Of a DNA stretch of 64,000 bases, positions 13,805-26,096 are shown piece by piece (the stretch's first letter is position 1; each line of letters starts with the position of its first letter). The position numbers were made by a program, and so were the translations under genes. The notes beneath the pieces were generated by a model. That model made no database searches. It was not told where the DNA came from and saw only the letters and a list, made by a program, of their open reading frames with translations. Source of the DNA: Dioscorea cayenensis subsp. rotundata (taxonomy: Eukaryota; Streptophyta; Magnoliopsida; Dioscoreales; Dioscoreaceae); contig NC_052488.1 in the NCBI RefSeq assembly GCF_009730915.1, positions 24,093,868-24,157,867 on the forward strand. The letters run 5' to 3'.

Positions 13805-16640
13805 ATGGACGAAGGCTACAACAGTCTCCCTTCCACCCATCTCCTCGGCTCTGTCCCTGTACGATCTTTCTCTTCCCATCTTCTTTCATTGCGTAGTCCG
13901 CGCGGTATTTTGGTTTTTCTATGTTCGCTGATTTTTGTTTCTTAGCATTAATTTGTTATAAATTGATGCCGAATCCATATTCAATTGATCAGTGAATCAT
14001 CGAAATGTTTTTGTTTTTGTTTTTGCGTTTGTGATTTGGTAGGCGGTGGTCGCTGATGACAAAAGACCGGCAGTGGATGAAGCTCGGACAGGTGTTTTAG
14101 TTATATTAAAAATTCCGTTTTGCTTGTATAAAGTTATTCTTTTATGGTGCGGATGTGATTCTTCTGTGTGTTGCTTTTGCTGGGTGTTTGTTGCCATTCT
14201 TTGCAGGCTCACATTCGAATTTGCATGTGTTTCCACCAGCTAATGGAGGTTACCAAGCTCCTGGGACTCCTTATGGTATGTCTAGTGAAGCTCAATTAAA
14301 TTGTGTATAATTTGCATTTAGACTTCTTGGTTTGATAAAGTATGGTTTCTTACATTGTGGAGACAAGATGCAGTTCCCTTCTTCCATTGGTTATGCAAAC
14401 TTTCAATATGATGCTTGATAAATAACGCATTTAGCATCCAAAGAAAAGGCCCTGATCTAACCAAAGTAAACACAGGTGCTTGTTGTAAATTCTTTCAAAC
14501 CTCAGTATCGCATTGCTATTGAATGATGACAAAATCGGTTTTCCATTGTTTAGTTCAACTTGAAACTTTGTAAGGAAATCTAATGGTGTGTTCTTTAAGA
14601 CTAGACTAAGATACACCAGTGTTCTGCTCACCAGGATAACCTAGGACATGATGGCTTAAAATTGGTAACCCATGCAGAACATTCCCAAGTAGATCTTCTC
14701 TTCTGCTGCTAATAGTTATGCTTCCCTTCTGTTTACATTTTGTTCTTTATTGCTCTATATATTTAATTTCTTGTATCACCTAACTTTCTCCCTTTTCACT
14801 AAGCTAACTGGTCATATGGCTTCCATCATATTCTTTATCAAGGCACTTGCATTTTACTTTTACTTTGGCAAATAGTAATAAAAGATTACATGGTTAACGA
14901 ATCATGTTCATATATGTCTGATATCTGGTTTCTGGGTGATAGCTATTAACTGTTTTTCCATATAAAGGCAGGAGCTGATGAGCAAGTCACAACCAATTCG
15001 AAGGGAATATTTAACATTCTCAGTCCATGTTTCAATGTTTATACTGATAACATGGTCGATAGGATCCTAAGTTCAATGAATCCCGTCCATATTTTTATCA
15101 GAATTCGGAGCTTGTTGTTATGTCTAAAAATAGTAATGAAAGAATCTGTGGTGAACGAATCAACTGCATCTGATATTTGGCTTCTGCTGATAGCTTTTAA
15201 TTGATTTTCCTATAGAGACAGGTGGTAATGAGCAGGCTACAACCAATTGGAAGGGAGTGCTTAGCATTTCGTCCTACAGCCCATATTTCAATGTTGACAC
15301 TGATAACGTGGTTGATAGGATCCTCAGTTCAATGAATCCCCTCCAGGGAGATTTCCGCAGAAAGATAGATAGCTATCCTGATCTGTAAGTTGTTCCATGT
15401 ATGGCTTGATTAACTTATAAAACTTACAGATAGCTGTCTTTTCTTGCTAATATATTTAATTCTGTTAGAAAATTATGCATCTGTTTTTTACAAGTATTTT
15501 ACAGGTTATACAAGGAAATTAACACTTAATGATGGACTGCTTTCAGTCATACTGCCATCACTGTAGATGTTATGGTTCTCATTTTAGAATATTTTAATTT
15601 TGATGTAATCTCATTTGGATATGTTTCCTCTAGGAATTTGGTAGCATTATGCTTATATCCTAGTGTGCTAATCGACAAGATCAGGCTAGCTGTATGTATC
15701 CGTATATTGTTTTCCAAATTAAAACAATTTATTTATTTATTTATTTTGGGCATAATTGTTCTGGCTGCATATACCATATTTTTTTTCTTCATGATGGAGC
15801 TCACAATGCCAGTTTTTTTGTTTTTCTTAGATATGGTCCGGTTTGGATCTCCACTACATTAGTGTTCATGCTTGCTGCCCTTGGGAACTGTGGCACTTAT
15901 CTCATGAACAGAAAAAGTGTGCCAGATACAGCATGGGTCTTTGATGTTAACTATGTGAACTGGGCAGCAAGCGTGGTTTATGGTTATGCACTTCTTGTAC
16001 CAGTGGCGTTTTATTTCTTGCTTCAGTATTTTGGATGTAGTGCAAGTCTCACACGCTTCTGGTGTTTGTGGGGATATTCCTTGTTCATCTTTATTCCCAG
16101 TTCAGTAAGTATCCAACTCTTGTTGTGTTATTTGTTTCATTGTACCTATACAAATTTTTGCCCTAGTTATCTTTTCTGCACTTAAAGGTAAAATATGACT
16201 CTATTAATGCATTTTTTGGTGATTACATTGTTATCATTGATTGGGGTTATATTAGTAATGGACAAAGGCACTGTGTAAGTTATATGAACACATGTTGGTC
16301 GTGCATCAAACAGCAATGCTATGCATATAACAGAATTTAGTAGTTAATGGAACACATTCATCCATGTTGTCTAAGCATTGCAGTTATGTGAATTTTGCAG
16401 TTGCTGTTGGTTTTTCCTGACGAATTTTTACGATGGCTGATCATATTAGTTGCTGGGGCTGCATCCTCGGTGTTCATTGGGATCAATTTGAAGTCATACA
16501 CAGAGGGGAGTGATATGATGGTGATGTGTGTCAGTGCAATGGTGCTGCAGTTTGTTCTAGCTCTTTTCATCAAATTTCTTCTATGCTTGAGGGCTTGTGG
16601 TGGGAAAAACAATACTGAGCGCACAGTAACAGGATTTTAG
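13805..16640 (+). CDS. Yip1-family integral membrane protein (YIPF1/2-like)
   Basis: A 284-residue protein of the Yip1 domain family, Golgi/endosome membrane proteins that bind Rab GTPases and take part in vesicle traffic. It closely resembles Arabidopsis At2g39805/At3g05280. Six exons: 13805-13858, 14043-14091, 14207-14275, 15216-15384, 15831-16104 and 16401-16640; phases agree. The N-terminal cytosolic half has the family start MDEGYNSLPSTHLLGSVP and the block NWKGVLSISSYSPYFNVDTD. Five hydrophobic segments follow from about residue 120, including WISTTLVFMLAALGNC, VYGYALLVPVAFYFLLQY, WGYSLFIFIPSS and LRWLIILVAGAASSVF, ending in a short Cys/Lys-rich tail. A degenerate duplicate of exon 4 lies in the preceding intron (14871-15088). 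The gene is convergent with eIF3g. Confidence 0.93.
14871..15346 (+). repeat. Tandem duplication around exon 4 of the Yip1 gene, upstream copy a pseudo-exon
   Basis: The segment 14871-15088 is a diverged copy of 15129-15346 (period about 258 bases) and includes the end of the intron plus most of exon 4. The upstream copy still encodes a recognisable peptide (EQVTTNSKGIFNI, YTDNMVDRILSSMNP). Where the real exon is preceded by TATAG, the copy has TATAA at 14961-14965, so the acceptor AG is lost. The matching donor end is also missing. It is therefore probably skipped. Confidence 0.8.
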
Positions 16641-17433
16641 TAGTCATAGGCAAACTTGTGATCACACATGATGTGTATGTGTATGATATATTTTGTGTCT
16701 CTCTAAACAGGGTTTTTTCCTTGACTCAGAGGTTGGTTTCAGTTTATGTTCCAAATGATTTCTTTTGCATTCTCAGGAGAAATTGATGCACTTCCATGAA
16801 TAAACAGATGCTAGAGAAACCTGGTGGCTTGGGTGGCGGATGATTAATGTGTGCATAAAAAAGTGGATTTTTTTTATCTTGTTTTTCATGAATCCTGAGT
16901 ACCGACTTTCTAATTCCGTCCCGGTTTTCCTTGCAACATTGGAATACAAATATAAACACAAAACAGAAGTAAAACGATCGTAGAGCCAAAAATAAAATAA
17001 AATCAAGATTTGTTTAAGACGAACTACAAATCAAAGAATTGTGGGTCTACACTCCAGATGGAGTTTTGATAGGCCATCAGAGAATGTTACAACCGATTAT
17101 GAATCATGCAGAAAAACGTGCAACGGAATAATTGCAACACTAAAACTAGCGGCCACACAATAATTGCCACACAACTTGAACTCGTAACACATGCACTTGT
17201 ACGACAATCCAGGCAAAAACAGCTTTGTATATAAGCTAGAGAAGAAAATAACTGACATTCTTGTGAAAACCACATATTTCACATAATTGAGTAGCATAAA
17301 GATGGCACATATATGTTGCAAACAAAAACATCTTCATCATTGAAATGCCTGAATATCCAAAAGAAAATTTTATAGAAACAAAAAAAGATAGTTGAGAAAG
17401 CGGCAGGGTCCGAACTCAAAATTAGAGATCAAC
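16641..17433. other. Convergent 3' regions of Yip1 gene and eIF3g
   Basis: Both neighbours transcribe toward this 0.8 kb segment, so it should hold both 3' UTRs and terminators. No additional gene is seen. Confidence 0.6.
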
Positions 17434-19501
17434 TCAATTTGGCCTTGGTGTAGCCCACTCAACACGCAGAATAAGGTTGTCATAACCATAACCATTAAGC
17501 TTGTTGATGGCTCTCTCAGCATCTTCCTTGCTTACAAAGTTAACAAAGCCAAATCCACGGCTCATACCAGTCTTTTGATCCACAGCAACATAGACACGGG
17601 TAACAGGGCCGAAAGCACGGAAAAGCTCAAGGAGGTCAGGTTCACGTGTATCTTCTGAAAGATTTGTAACTCGGACTGAGTTCTCATCATTCCGACGTCT
17701 CATTTCAGTTCCAGATCGCTCAGCACCTGCTCTCATGCTGGGAGGCACATATGCACCACCTGCGCCCTTGCCAGCACCTGATGAAGCTGAGGTTTCTGTT
17801 GGAGGCTTGTCAACAAAGCCATCAACCTGTGGAGCCAGATCTTTGTATGGGCATTTTGATGTCCAGTGATCACCCTTCTTGCCACATGTCCGGCATACCA
17901 TAAGGACAGCTCCTGCTTTTCCCATAGCAGCTAATGGATCACCGGCAACCTTTACTTCTTCCGCTTGGCTACCTGCAGTCATTTAAATCCAATTATGGAG
18001 CTCTCCTCTTTAGGGTTCACATTTGAATTCTAAACTACAATGTTCAGGGTGCATGACTTTCTGAAATGAAATGAGTGAACAACAAGGGCAGTAGAAGCAA
18101 GTCATCATGGAGATAAAAGATATAGGTACCAAAACAAATAAATCAGTAATATGCCAATTCACTTGAATAAAGATTCCCACCAACAGCAGCAGCAAGAAAA
18201 ATGACAATATATTCATGAGATCAAAACAACTTAATTTTGTTCAGCACATTTTTCTCAGTTATTGACAATACAAATTAACAAACAATTTGATTATGCCAGT
18301 ATAGGTTATCAAACATAAAAACCAAGAACAAGAATGACCTGGCACAGAGAATTTTGTAAATCGAAATTAGGCTTCTTATGATGCAAAGGTTCCTACAATC
18401 TAGAATAATGAAGCATCTTATATAGACTAACGGGTCATGTACAAACAGATTTAATATAATGGACAGGCTACTAAAAAATCAGTAAACATAGTAATTGTCA
18501 ACCAGTAGTATAATTGAGTTAAAGAGAGAATCAAAAAGCCTGCATTTCCCAAGAACTTTTTCGTGCGTCAACCAGTAGTACAATTGTTCCATGCATCAAA
18601 CAAAACTAAGTAAATTAATTCTCAAATTTCACCAAGGAAAAAAACAATTTCAATAAGAAGATGATAATAAATATTTAACACTAAGCGAAATCCATACGCC
18701 AAGACATAATTCCAATGCCTTACTTTTCATTTTACAGTAAGCTTAATGCTTGCCAATTGTGTCAACTCAATTGTCTATTTAATATCCTTCACTCATATTA
18801 CATCCGAGTTTAAATAGACAATTCAAGATTTTCTGTGCAGAAAATATTATCTACAATGTATCAAATTCAGAATTATTAAGTTCAATCGATGTGAGAAGAA
18901 TTAAATCAAAGAGTAAGATTTCCAAATACTAAAATTTAGGAGTTAGCAACGAAAATCAACTGCAAACAAACATAAAGTAAGGTATCAGATTCAGAATTAT
19001 TGATTCAATCGATACATAGAAAACAAATCATACAGCACGATTTCCAAGCACTATCGGGGACTAACAACCAAACCATTGGCAAGCAACCATGAAATATGGG
19101 AAAATAAAAAATAAATAAAAATAAGAAATAAAAAGTGAACAAATGAGAAAGAGACCTGGAGCCCTAGGTCGCTCGAGGACGATCTCCTCTGTAGAAACCA
19201 TGGTGAGGCGGCTTCCAGCGTCTTCATGGGCGGCATCCCCGAACTTGCTCCAAGACCTCCGCTCCATCGCACGCTTGCTGAGGCGGGCACGGGCAAGCTT
19301 GCGGACACGGGTGGTGGTGGTGACCTTGACCTTGTTTCCATCCTCGTTAAATCGGTATTCGATGACTCTCTTCACTCCGTTCTCGTCAGGGCCTTCGACA
19401 ATCTTCGGCGGCAACAAGAAGTCGAGATCCTCGCCATCGTCCTCATCAAGCTCCCCCCATCGAAGCTTGCTCTGTGGTGCTCGCAATGAATCCACCGCCA
19501 T
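17434..19501 (-). CDS. EIF3G: Eukaryotic translation initiation factor 3 subunit G
   Basis: A 294-residue eIF3g, the RNA-binding eIF3 subunit that helps scanning and reinitiation on the 40S ribosome. Two minus-strand exons: 19501-19156 and 17972-17434, joined in phase across a 1.18 kb intron. Domains in order: N-terminal eIF3g region (LRWGELDEDDGEDLDFLLPP at the start, then the conserved RWS/KFGDA-like block), a CCHC zinc knuckle CRTCGKKGDHWTSKC, a Gly/Ser-rich linker ending YVPPSMRAGAE, and a C-terminal RRM with RNP2 VRVTNL and RNP1 RGFGFVNF, ending RVEWATPRPN. Length matches Arabidopsis eIF3g. Two telo-box motifs lie just upstream of the start. Confidence 0.96.
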
Positions 19502-19510
19502 TTCTGGAGA

Positions 19511-19549
19511 AAACCCTAGACCTTGATCCACAACGAAAGTGAAACCCTA
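19511..19549 (-). promoter_or_regulatory. Telo-box pair upstream of eIF3g
   Basis: Two AAACCCTA motifs (19511-19518 and 19542-19549, reading on the plus strand) lie 10-48 bases upstream of the eIF3g start codon. Telo-boxes in this position are typical of plant translation-apparatus genes; their use here is inferred. Confidence 0.6.
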
Positions 19550-19611
19550 GCTTTTGCTCTTTGGCGATATGCCGACGGGTTGGCGGGCGTGCGTTTATAC
19601 TGAGTAAATCC

Positions 19612-19651
19612 AATAACCCGATAACCCGATAGCCCGGTAACCCGACCCGAT
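19612..19651. repeat. Short (ATAACCCG)n-like tandem repeat
   Basis: About five imperfect copies of an 8-base unit built on AACCCGAT lie about 110-150 bases upstream of the eIF3g start. Confidence 0.75.
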
Positions 19652-20292
19652 AATAATAAGGATTTTTGCTTGCGACCCTTGAAAAATTCTAAAATCACCA
19701 ACCAACCCCTTATTTTTCAGAAATATATTTCAATTTTATTTTTATTATAGCCCTTTCCAGTAATTAAAAAATATATATATGTTTTATCGTATTTGATATA
19801 TTTTTTTCATAATGCATGTAATGAATTATTATAATTAGAATTTATTTAAAATAGTAATCGTATGATATCAATATTAAAATATGTTAGATTTCAAAAAATT
19901 CATAAAATTCCAATTTATTTTAAAAAAATATGCATAAAATATATATAATCCAATTATTCCAATTTTTAGAGACACAAACATATTAGGAGTAGGGTTGGCA
20001 ATGTGGTGCGTACCAGCAAAAAAAACCCACAATTCCCAAGTGGGCCAAGCCCAATTTGTTTAAAATGTTCAAACCCAAAAGTATATAAGACTCATTTAAA
20101 ATTTTTATTTAAATTTTCGACCCAGTGTAGTCCCAAACTTGGCTGACCCAAATTCATTGAATTTTTAAATAGTAAGAAAAAAAAATCAATCATGCAGTTT
20201 TAGAAGCTTAACACATTATTTAGAATAATCGTAATCTTAATAAATACATTGATTTAAGAAAAAATTGTCCCAAGTTAATATATGTATCTATA
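19652..20292. other. AT-rich intergenic DNA
   Basis: No feature is recognised beyond AT-rich low-complexity sequence. Confidence 0.5.
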
Positions 20293-20475
20293 TATGGCCA
20301 ATGACATCTTAGTCTATTGGCACTGATTCTCTTATGTAGAGTGTGCATGTCTTTGCCATAAAAAAAAAATTCGAACCTCAACTCACACATGGTAAAAACA
20401 CAACAAATAGATTAGGGTATTGACTTCTCTTCTATGCACGGCCCCTAACGTGATTTGCCCACTTTATAAAAAACA
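20293..20475 (+). mobile_element. Possible SINE or SINE-like fragment
   Basis: The segment starts with GGCCAATGACATCTTAGTCT and an A-box-like phrase (TAGTCTATTGGCACTG). It has a B-box-like AATTCGAACC near 20369 and ends near an A-rich stretch. This matches the layout of tRNA-derived plant SINEs. Clear target-site duplications were not seen because both flanks are TA-rich, so the call is weak. Confidence 0.35.
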
Positions 20476-20816
20476 ATATATATATATATATATATACATA
20501 CAAACATTTAAAATAAATATGCATACATAGGTTAAATCTGAAATACATCAGATTTATTCAAGTTTTAATTTTAAATCCCAAAATTTAATATATGTTTTAT
20601 CTTGGTGGGATAAATTAAATGCTCACCGAAATTATAAAAATTGTCATCTCCAGTTAAGTTAAAAAATTAATTATTTTTTTATTCTAATAGAGTTATAAAG
20701 TAACTTTTAATATTTATGTTTGTATTGATACAAAAAAAAAAAAAAATCTTTTATCCCAATTAATTCAAATTTTTGTGGCATTTGGGATTGATATTGATAA
20801 GAAATATAACTTCTTC

Positions 20817-20860
<44 letters not shown>

Positions 20861-21697
20861 TGTCACAGGTGTGTTTAGCATGGGGAAAAAGAAAAAGATA
20901 AGCTCGTAATGAACATGTCAATTAATCATGCATTGCATGATCCAAAATTGGAGGGCCATGAGAAACATTTGGTAGGTATGGTAATTACAATATATGGCCA
21001 ACATGCCATGGTGGCACTCATATATTGCTGCCTTGCCTTTGCCACACTATCTAATAGAATCCAAAGATCAAAAAATGTATAGGTCCCCCAGTGACTTAAC
21101 ATATATAATTGACTTATAAATTATAATCAATCATGCTCTCTCTAATCCTCAAAAGTGTGATTATATATAGAGCCATTTTATGTGTATTCGCACAAGCTGC
21201 TTTTTGCAAGCTTGTTTTTTTTGGAAATATATAAATGTTCTTCGGAGAGCCAATTGCAAATAAAATAAAAGAAAAAACAAAACTAAAAGATACATCGTAT
21301 ATGTAATCTATTATATTTTGAATTAATCATGTTAATAATAATAATTCCAGGTTGGATATTAATAATTGATGTCGGTTCTTATAATGGATAACTGTTTGTA
21401 TTGTTTAAACACAAAAAGAAGGATATTTGATGGTTATTTTTATTTTATTTTTTAATTTTAAAAATTCTTAAAAAATAGTACACATTTTGCTTAGGTTTAT
21501 TCGTGATGTTCACCTTTCATGGGATTCTTATCAAAATAATATATAGTTTTTTTAAATTATTTTAAATTTAATTTATTTTTTTAAATGAACATGAAATGAC
21601 GTAGTTGCTGGTTAGGTGTATCATAATTCATGGTGAATTTATTTGTTTATTTTCAAATACTAAATAAAATAAAAAGAAATTTAAACCACCTGTTACA
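20476..21697. other. AT-rich intergenic DNA
   Basis: No gene is recognised. It holds a (TA)n run near 20478-20495 and the (ATT)n tract annotated separately. Confidence 0.5.
20818..20861. repeat. (ATT)n microsatellite
   Basis: About 14-15 uninterrupted ATT units. Confidence 0.95.
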
Positions 21698-21713
21698 ATA
21701 AATATTTATATAA

Positions 21714-21918
21714 TCAACGACTTTTGGGTCAATTGATACTGGGTCCCTTACGTAGGATGTTTATTTCGGGGAGGATCCGAGATCGAATCTCATGTCCACG
21801 CAAAGTGAGGGCACATGGGTCGGTGAGTGTTAAGCTCTGCTCCCCACACATATACATCCCTGACTTACCCTTAAATGTTGGGCGTTTGTTGTATATTTGT
21901 AAAAAAAAAATAAAAAAA
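21714..21918 (+). mobile_element. Candidate SINE with target-site duplication
   Basis: About 205 bases of more GC-balanced DNA in AT-rich surroundings. A B-box-like motif GATCGAATC lies near 21781-21789, there is an A-box-like segment upstream, and the 3' end is A-rich (AAAAAAAAAATAAAAAAA). The flanks ATAAATATTTATATAA (21698-21713) and ATAAATATCTATATAA (21919-21934) match at 15 of 16 positions, as expected for LINE-machinery target-site duplication. The flanks are AT-rich, so chance similarity is possible. Confidence 0.55.
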
Positions 21919-21934
21919 ATAAATATCTATATAA

Positions 21935-23799
21935 AATAAAAACAATAACACATGAAACTAGGATAGATGATTCTAATCCTCTATGAAGGAAACAGTATGA
22001 TGATGAGTTGGCAAAAGCAAATAGACTTTGAATGAGTTGTATGAGTTATTACTTAAAAAAAAATAAATTAAAGGATTTAAGCATTTCTTTCAATTATAGT
22101 TGTGATAAATGCATAAATGCAATTCAATACTCCAACCAATCAAAACAATTTTTTTTAAAAAAAACAGTGAATGACAAAAAAATAATGATAGCCTTCCCAT
22201 GCAATGTTTTGTGTTCATGATAAAAACAAAGATAACCCAAGATTTTAATTGCTTTTGGTATTTAACATCTGGAGCTCATGGACCTTGCTTTTATTAATTG
22301 GTCGTTGACCAAAAATTACTCTGATCTAATCTACCTAGTTCATCTTCACCATATTTTTTTTTTGTCTTGTTCAACCTTTACCATAAAATTTGTCAATCAA
22401 TTAGATCGGAACAAGTCCTTATTTACCTAAGTTTAGTGACCACACAACTCGACCCTATACCTTCCTATTCGAGAAGTCTCGGTGATTAGATAAGAGTTTT
22501 ATGACTCTTCTTTAGAGTTAGCATATCTTAAATTGAGATTAAGATATTAGCAAAAGAAGAGTGTTTGGTTCAAATACCACACAAGAACTCTTTGCATTTA
22601 GAACTTGGAAAAACCCTATATTAAGAAGAACTCCAATAGAAACAAAGTTCTTGTCTTACCTGGTTTTAGGGATCGAGGGTGACTCAAATACAAGTTTCTT
22701 CCACTAATTAGTTGCTAATGGTTCTTGTAAGCTTAAGTGCATTCCTCGCATCCTCCGTAAAAAGACTTTTGGATTAAGTAGGATAGAACTTCAGTTATAT
22801 TTTTTTGCCATTTTTGCAACCAACTTGGTGCCAAGAGTGAGTTTATTTAAAAAAAAAAACAAACTAATCCAAGTCTTTTATATTTATATTTATATTTATA
22901 AACTATATATTTTTAAATTATTGGCACTCGAGATCCCTTTAATGACTATAATAGCCATCACAACCTCTTATCTCCATCTGTGACTTTATCTGGATATCGG
23001 TTTTGATCTTCTCTGGGTTTAGGTAATTTCATGACTTAGAAGTTTGAGAGTAAAAATAATTTTTTTTGTTAGATTATTGCACCACTTTCCCAATGATGGC
23101 AAGTAAAATACTTTATTAGTCCTATTTTTTTTGAAAGAGAACTTGCTCTCACAAAATCATATATTTTCAATTAACTGGATTGTGATAACAAGATTTTAAC
23201 CTTATATAATCTTGCAATGTGGGATGGTAATCCCTTTCTGTTGTGCAATGGTAACAGTGAAAATGATATACCATCTATTTTTGCATTTTGCATTTGGTGT
23301 TTGGAACCAATCTCATCAATTATTCATGATTAGTAGCTTCTCTTTAACTAGAGAGAGGTCTAGTCGAACTGACAAGCTAGTCTTGATTTTTAGCTAATCT
23401 TGATTCTCAGCTCTATAAGAGTTTTTTTTTTCAGCTAATGTTTTAAACATCTTGCTAAAATGAAATAATTATATCTTTAATCACTATTCCATTTCATTTT
23501 AGTAATTATCAATATTAACCTTATGATCCTCAATTAAGAAATAACCAACTGGAAACTTCTTGGCCCATACATGATCAAGTAGAGCCTCAACTTTGTAATC
23601 TCTTCCCACAATAGTGCGGACTGTAACAAAGACATTATTGCAATACTGTACTAACTAAAAACACTTGAAAGCTCACACTTGGGTTGCTGTGAATGACGGC
23701 TCCTAAAATCTATATTGATTATCCTTGTTCCTTCACCTGTTACAAAAGTTATTATCCTCATTAATCTGCCACTTAATCACTTATGATGATCAAAATCAC
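21935..23799. other. Intergenic DNA, nothing recognised
   Basis: AT-rich, with only short open frames that look like chance. The stretch 22380-22800 is less AT-rich and could be an old repeat of unknown family. Confidence 0.5.
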
Positions 23800-25850
23800 T
23801 TTTTTTTTGAAGGAACAAGGATAAGGAAGCATGATTTCGGTTCTATCAAACTACAAAAGCTTGCCCTTCTCCATGATTTAGAAGTTATGGATTTGGCTAA
23901 GGAAGAGCAGCGTCTGTCCTCAGATGAGATCCGTCGTGAAAGTGACCTATTAGACAATTTAAAAATTATTCACAAGCAAGAAGAGATTTATTGGAAACAG
24001 AGGTCTAGACTTCAATGGTTAAAAGAAGGGGATGAAAATACCAAGTTCTTCCATGCGGTGGCAAATGGCCGTAAGAATCGCAATTTTATCCCTCGTTTGC
24101 TCAAGGACGATGTCGCCTTTGAGCACCCTAAGGACATCGGCGGAAATTTTTCTCTCGAGTATTTTTAAGCTTCGGTTTGGGCAAAAGGCGTTCTAAATAG
24201 ATTTCAAGTTGATCTACATAAATTGTTTGCTCACAAAAAGTTCAGTTGACCTGACTGATTTGGAGAGACCTTTCTCTTTAGAGGAAATCAAAAAAATTGT
24301 CTTCGACTTAGGGGGAGATAAAGCACCCGGACGGATGGTTTTTCCTTTGCATTTCTTCAAACATTTCGGGACATCATTAATCCGGATCTCCTCCTACTAT
24401 GTAATGATTTCTTTTTCATCGAAACCAACTTGGAAAGAATCAACCGGGCCCTATATTGCTCTTTATCCCTAAAGTTGATTCGCCTGAAGCCCTTGGTGAC
24501 TTCAGACCCATAAGTTTGATAAACTCTTCTTTGAAGATTATTTCAAAATTGTTGGCGTCGCGACTAAGTAAGATCATCAACTCCTTAGTTAGCATCGAAC
24601 AATCTGCATTTCTTAAAGGGACGATGCATCCCGGATAACATTGCCAGCTGCGGAAGAATTGATTTTCAGTATTCATAAGAGGAGGTTATCGGGGCATATC
24701 TTGAAAGTTGATTTTGCGAAGGCTTTCGATCTTGTTGATTGGGACTTCCTTTTTGACCTACTTAGAGCCGGGGGATTTGGAGAGCGGTGGATTAGGTGGA
24801 TAATGGACATTCTGTTTTTCCTCTAAGGCCTCTATTCGGTTAATGGCTCACCCTAATGGATATGTCTGCGATATCGGAGGGGATTAAGGCAAAGGCGACC
24901 CGTTATCTCCCTTTGCTATTTGTGCTTGTTACGGATGCGCTATGCGCAATGTTCTTTCATGCTCTCTGCTTGAAGGTTTTGATTAGGGTGCCGATAGGGG
25001 AGGTTGGCAGTATGTGCAATCTCCACTATGCTGATGATTTACTGGTTTTGACTACGGGAGGACTGGAAGATTTGAGGGTGGTGAAGCTTATTTTGTTAGT
25101 GTTCTAGGGGATGACAGGGCTAGCAACAAATTTTTCTAAAACGTGTTTATACTCTTCTTCCAGGGATATGCTACCTGACCAAGCTGCTGCAGACACTCTG
25201 TCTTGCAGTAGGGGGATCCTTCCGGTTACATATTTGGGTATTCCAATCTCGGGGCGCAGACCAAGAAGGCAAGACTGGGAGGAACTTATTGTTAAAAATC
25301 GAGGACGGCTTTCCACTGGAAAGTGCAATTTCACAGATTAGCGGGCGCTTACTTTGGTAAATTTTGTCCTCTCGGCTATTCCTACGTATTGGATGTCACT
25401 TTTCCGCTTACCCTGTTGGGTCGTCAAAAAGATTAACTGTATTAGAAGGGATTTCTTATGGTCGGGACCTGATATTGACCACCCTAAGTGTAGGCTTGTT
25501 GGGTGGAAGAGCCTCTGTCGCTCACGCGACCAGGGAGGATGGGGTATTTTAGAGCTCCACAATTTTAATTCTGCTTTGTTAGGTAAATGGTGGTGGAAGT
25601 TCTTGTCGGATCCGACCTGGTGTGGTGCGAATGTTGTTAAGTTTAATTATGGCTTAGAAAGTTTACTGGCTAGCGTTGACTTACTGGCCGAGGAGGTGAG
25701 AGATCAGTTTACTGGCTAGATCGACTTAAGCTGGTGAGTTTGGGCTGAATTTCAGCTGTGAAGGTGTTCTCGTCTTTGTTGTAGCTTTGTAGTAGGTATG
25801 AGCCTTTTTTTGTGTATTTTTTTTTAATAATTGAAGTGGTTTATCACCTT
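23800..25850 (+). mobile_element. Decayed, 5'-truncated L1-type LINE
   Basis: Conceptual frames on the plus strand carry L1 polyprotein blocks in order: linker before the reverse transcriptase (RSRLQWLKEGDENTKFFHAV, about 24000-24060), RT motifs (FRPISLINSSLKIISKLLA near 24500, LKVDFAKAFDLVDWDF near 24700, the catalytic YADD near 25030), and the thumb region (GILPVTYLGIPISGRRPRRQ near 25210). A post-RT segment near 25400-25600 follows. Several stops and frame changes split it. The endonuclease domain is missing at the 5' end. The C-terminal zf-RVT segment is absent between about 25720 and the 3' UTR, so there is an internal deletion. The 3' end has the GGTTTATCACCTT phrase akin to other LINE tails here. 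Not functional. Confidence 0.9.
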
Positions 25851-26096
25851 AAAAGAGAGGGGCCGTGTTGGTCCATAAATAACAAATCCAATGTTGGCCA
25901 CGTAGGACAGATCCGGCAACGTAGTTGGTGGGCAACCCTCACGATCGTGACATTTACCACTAAATTACCACGAAAGTGAATAAATTAAAAAAAAAAAGAA
26001 GGTAATTTTCAATTAATTAAAAGGAAAAATATATAAAAAAATAAAAAAAATTTCGAAGGTTAATCCAGCGCGGTTCTTTCATCGTTGCAATGCGTG
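25851..26096. other. GDP-mannose pyrophosphorylase upstream region
   Basis: Short intergenic segment with A-rich runs, upstream of a TATA box at 26097. Confidence 0.5.
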
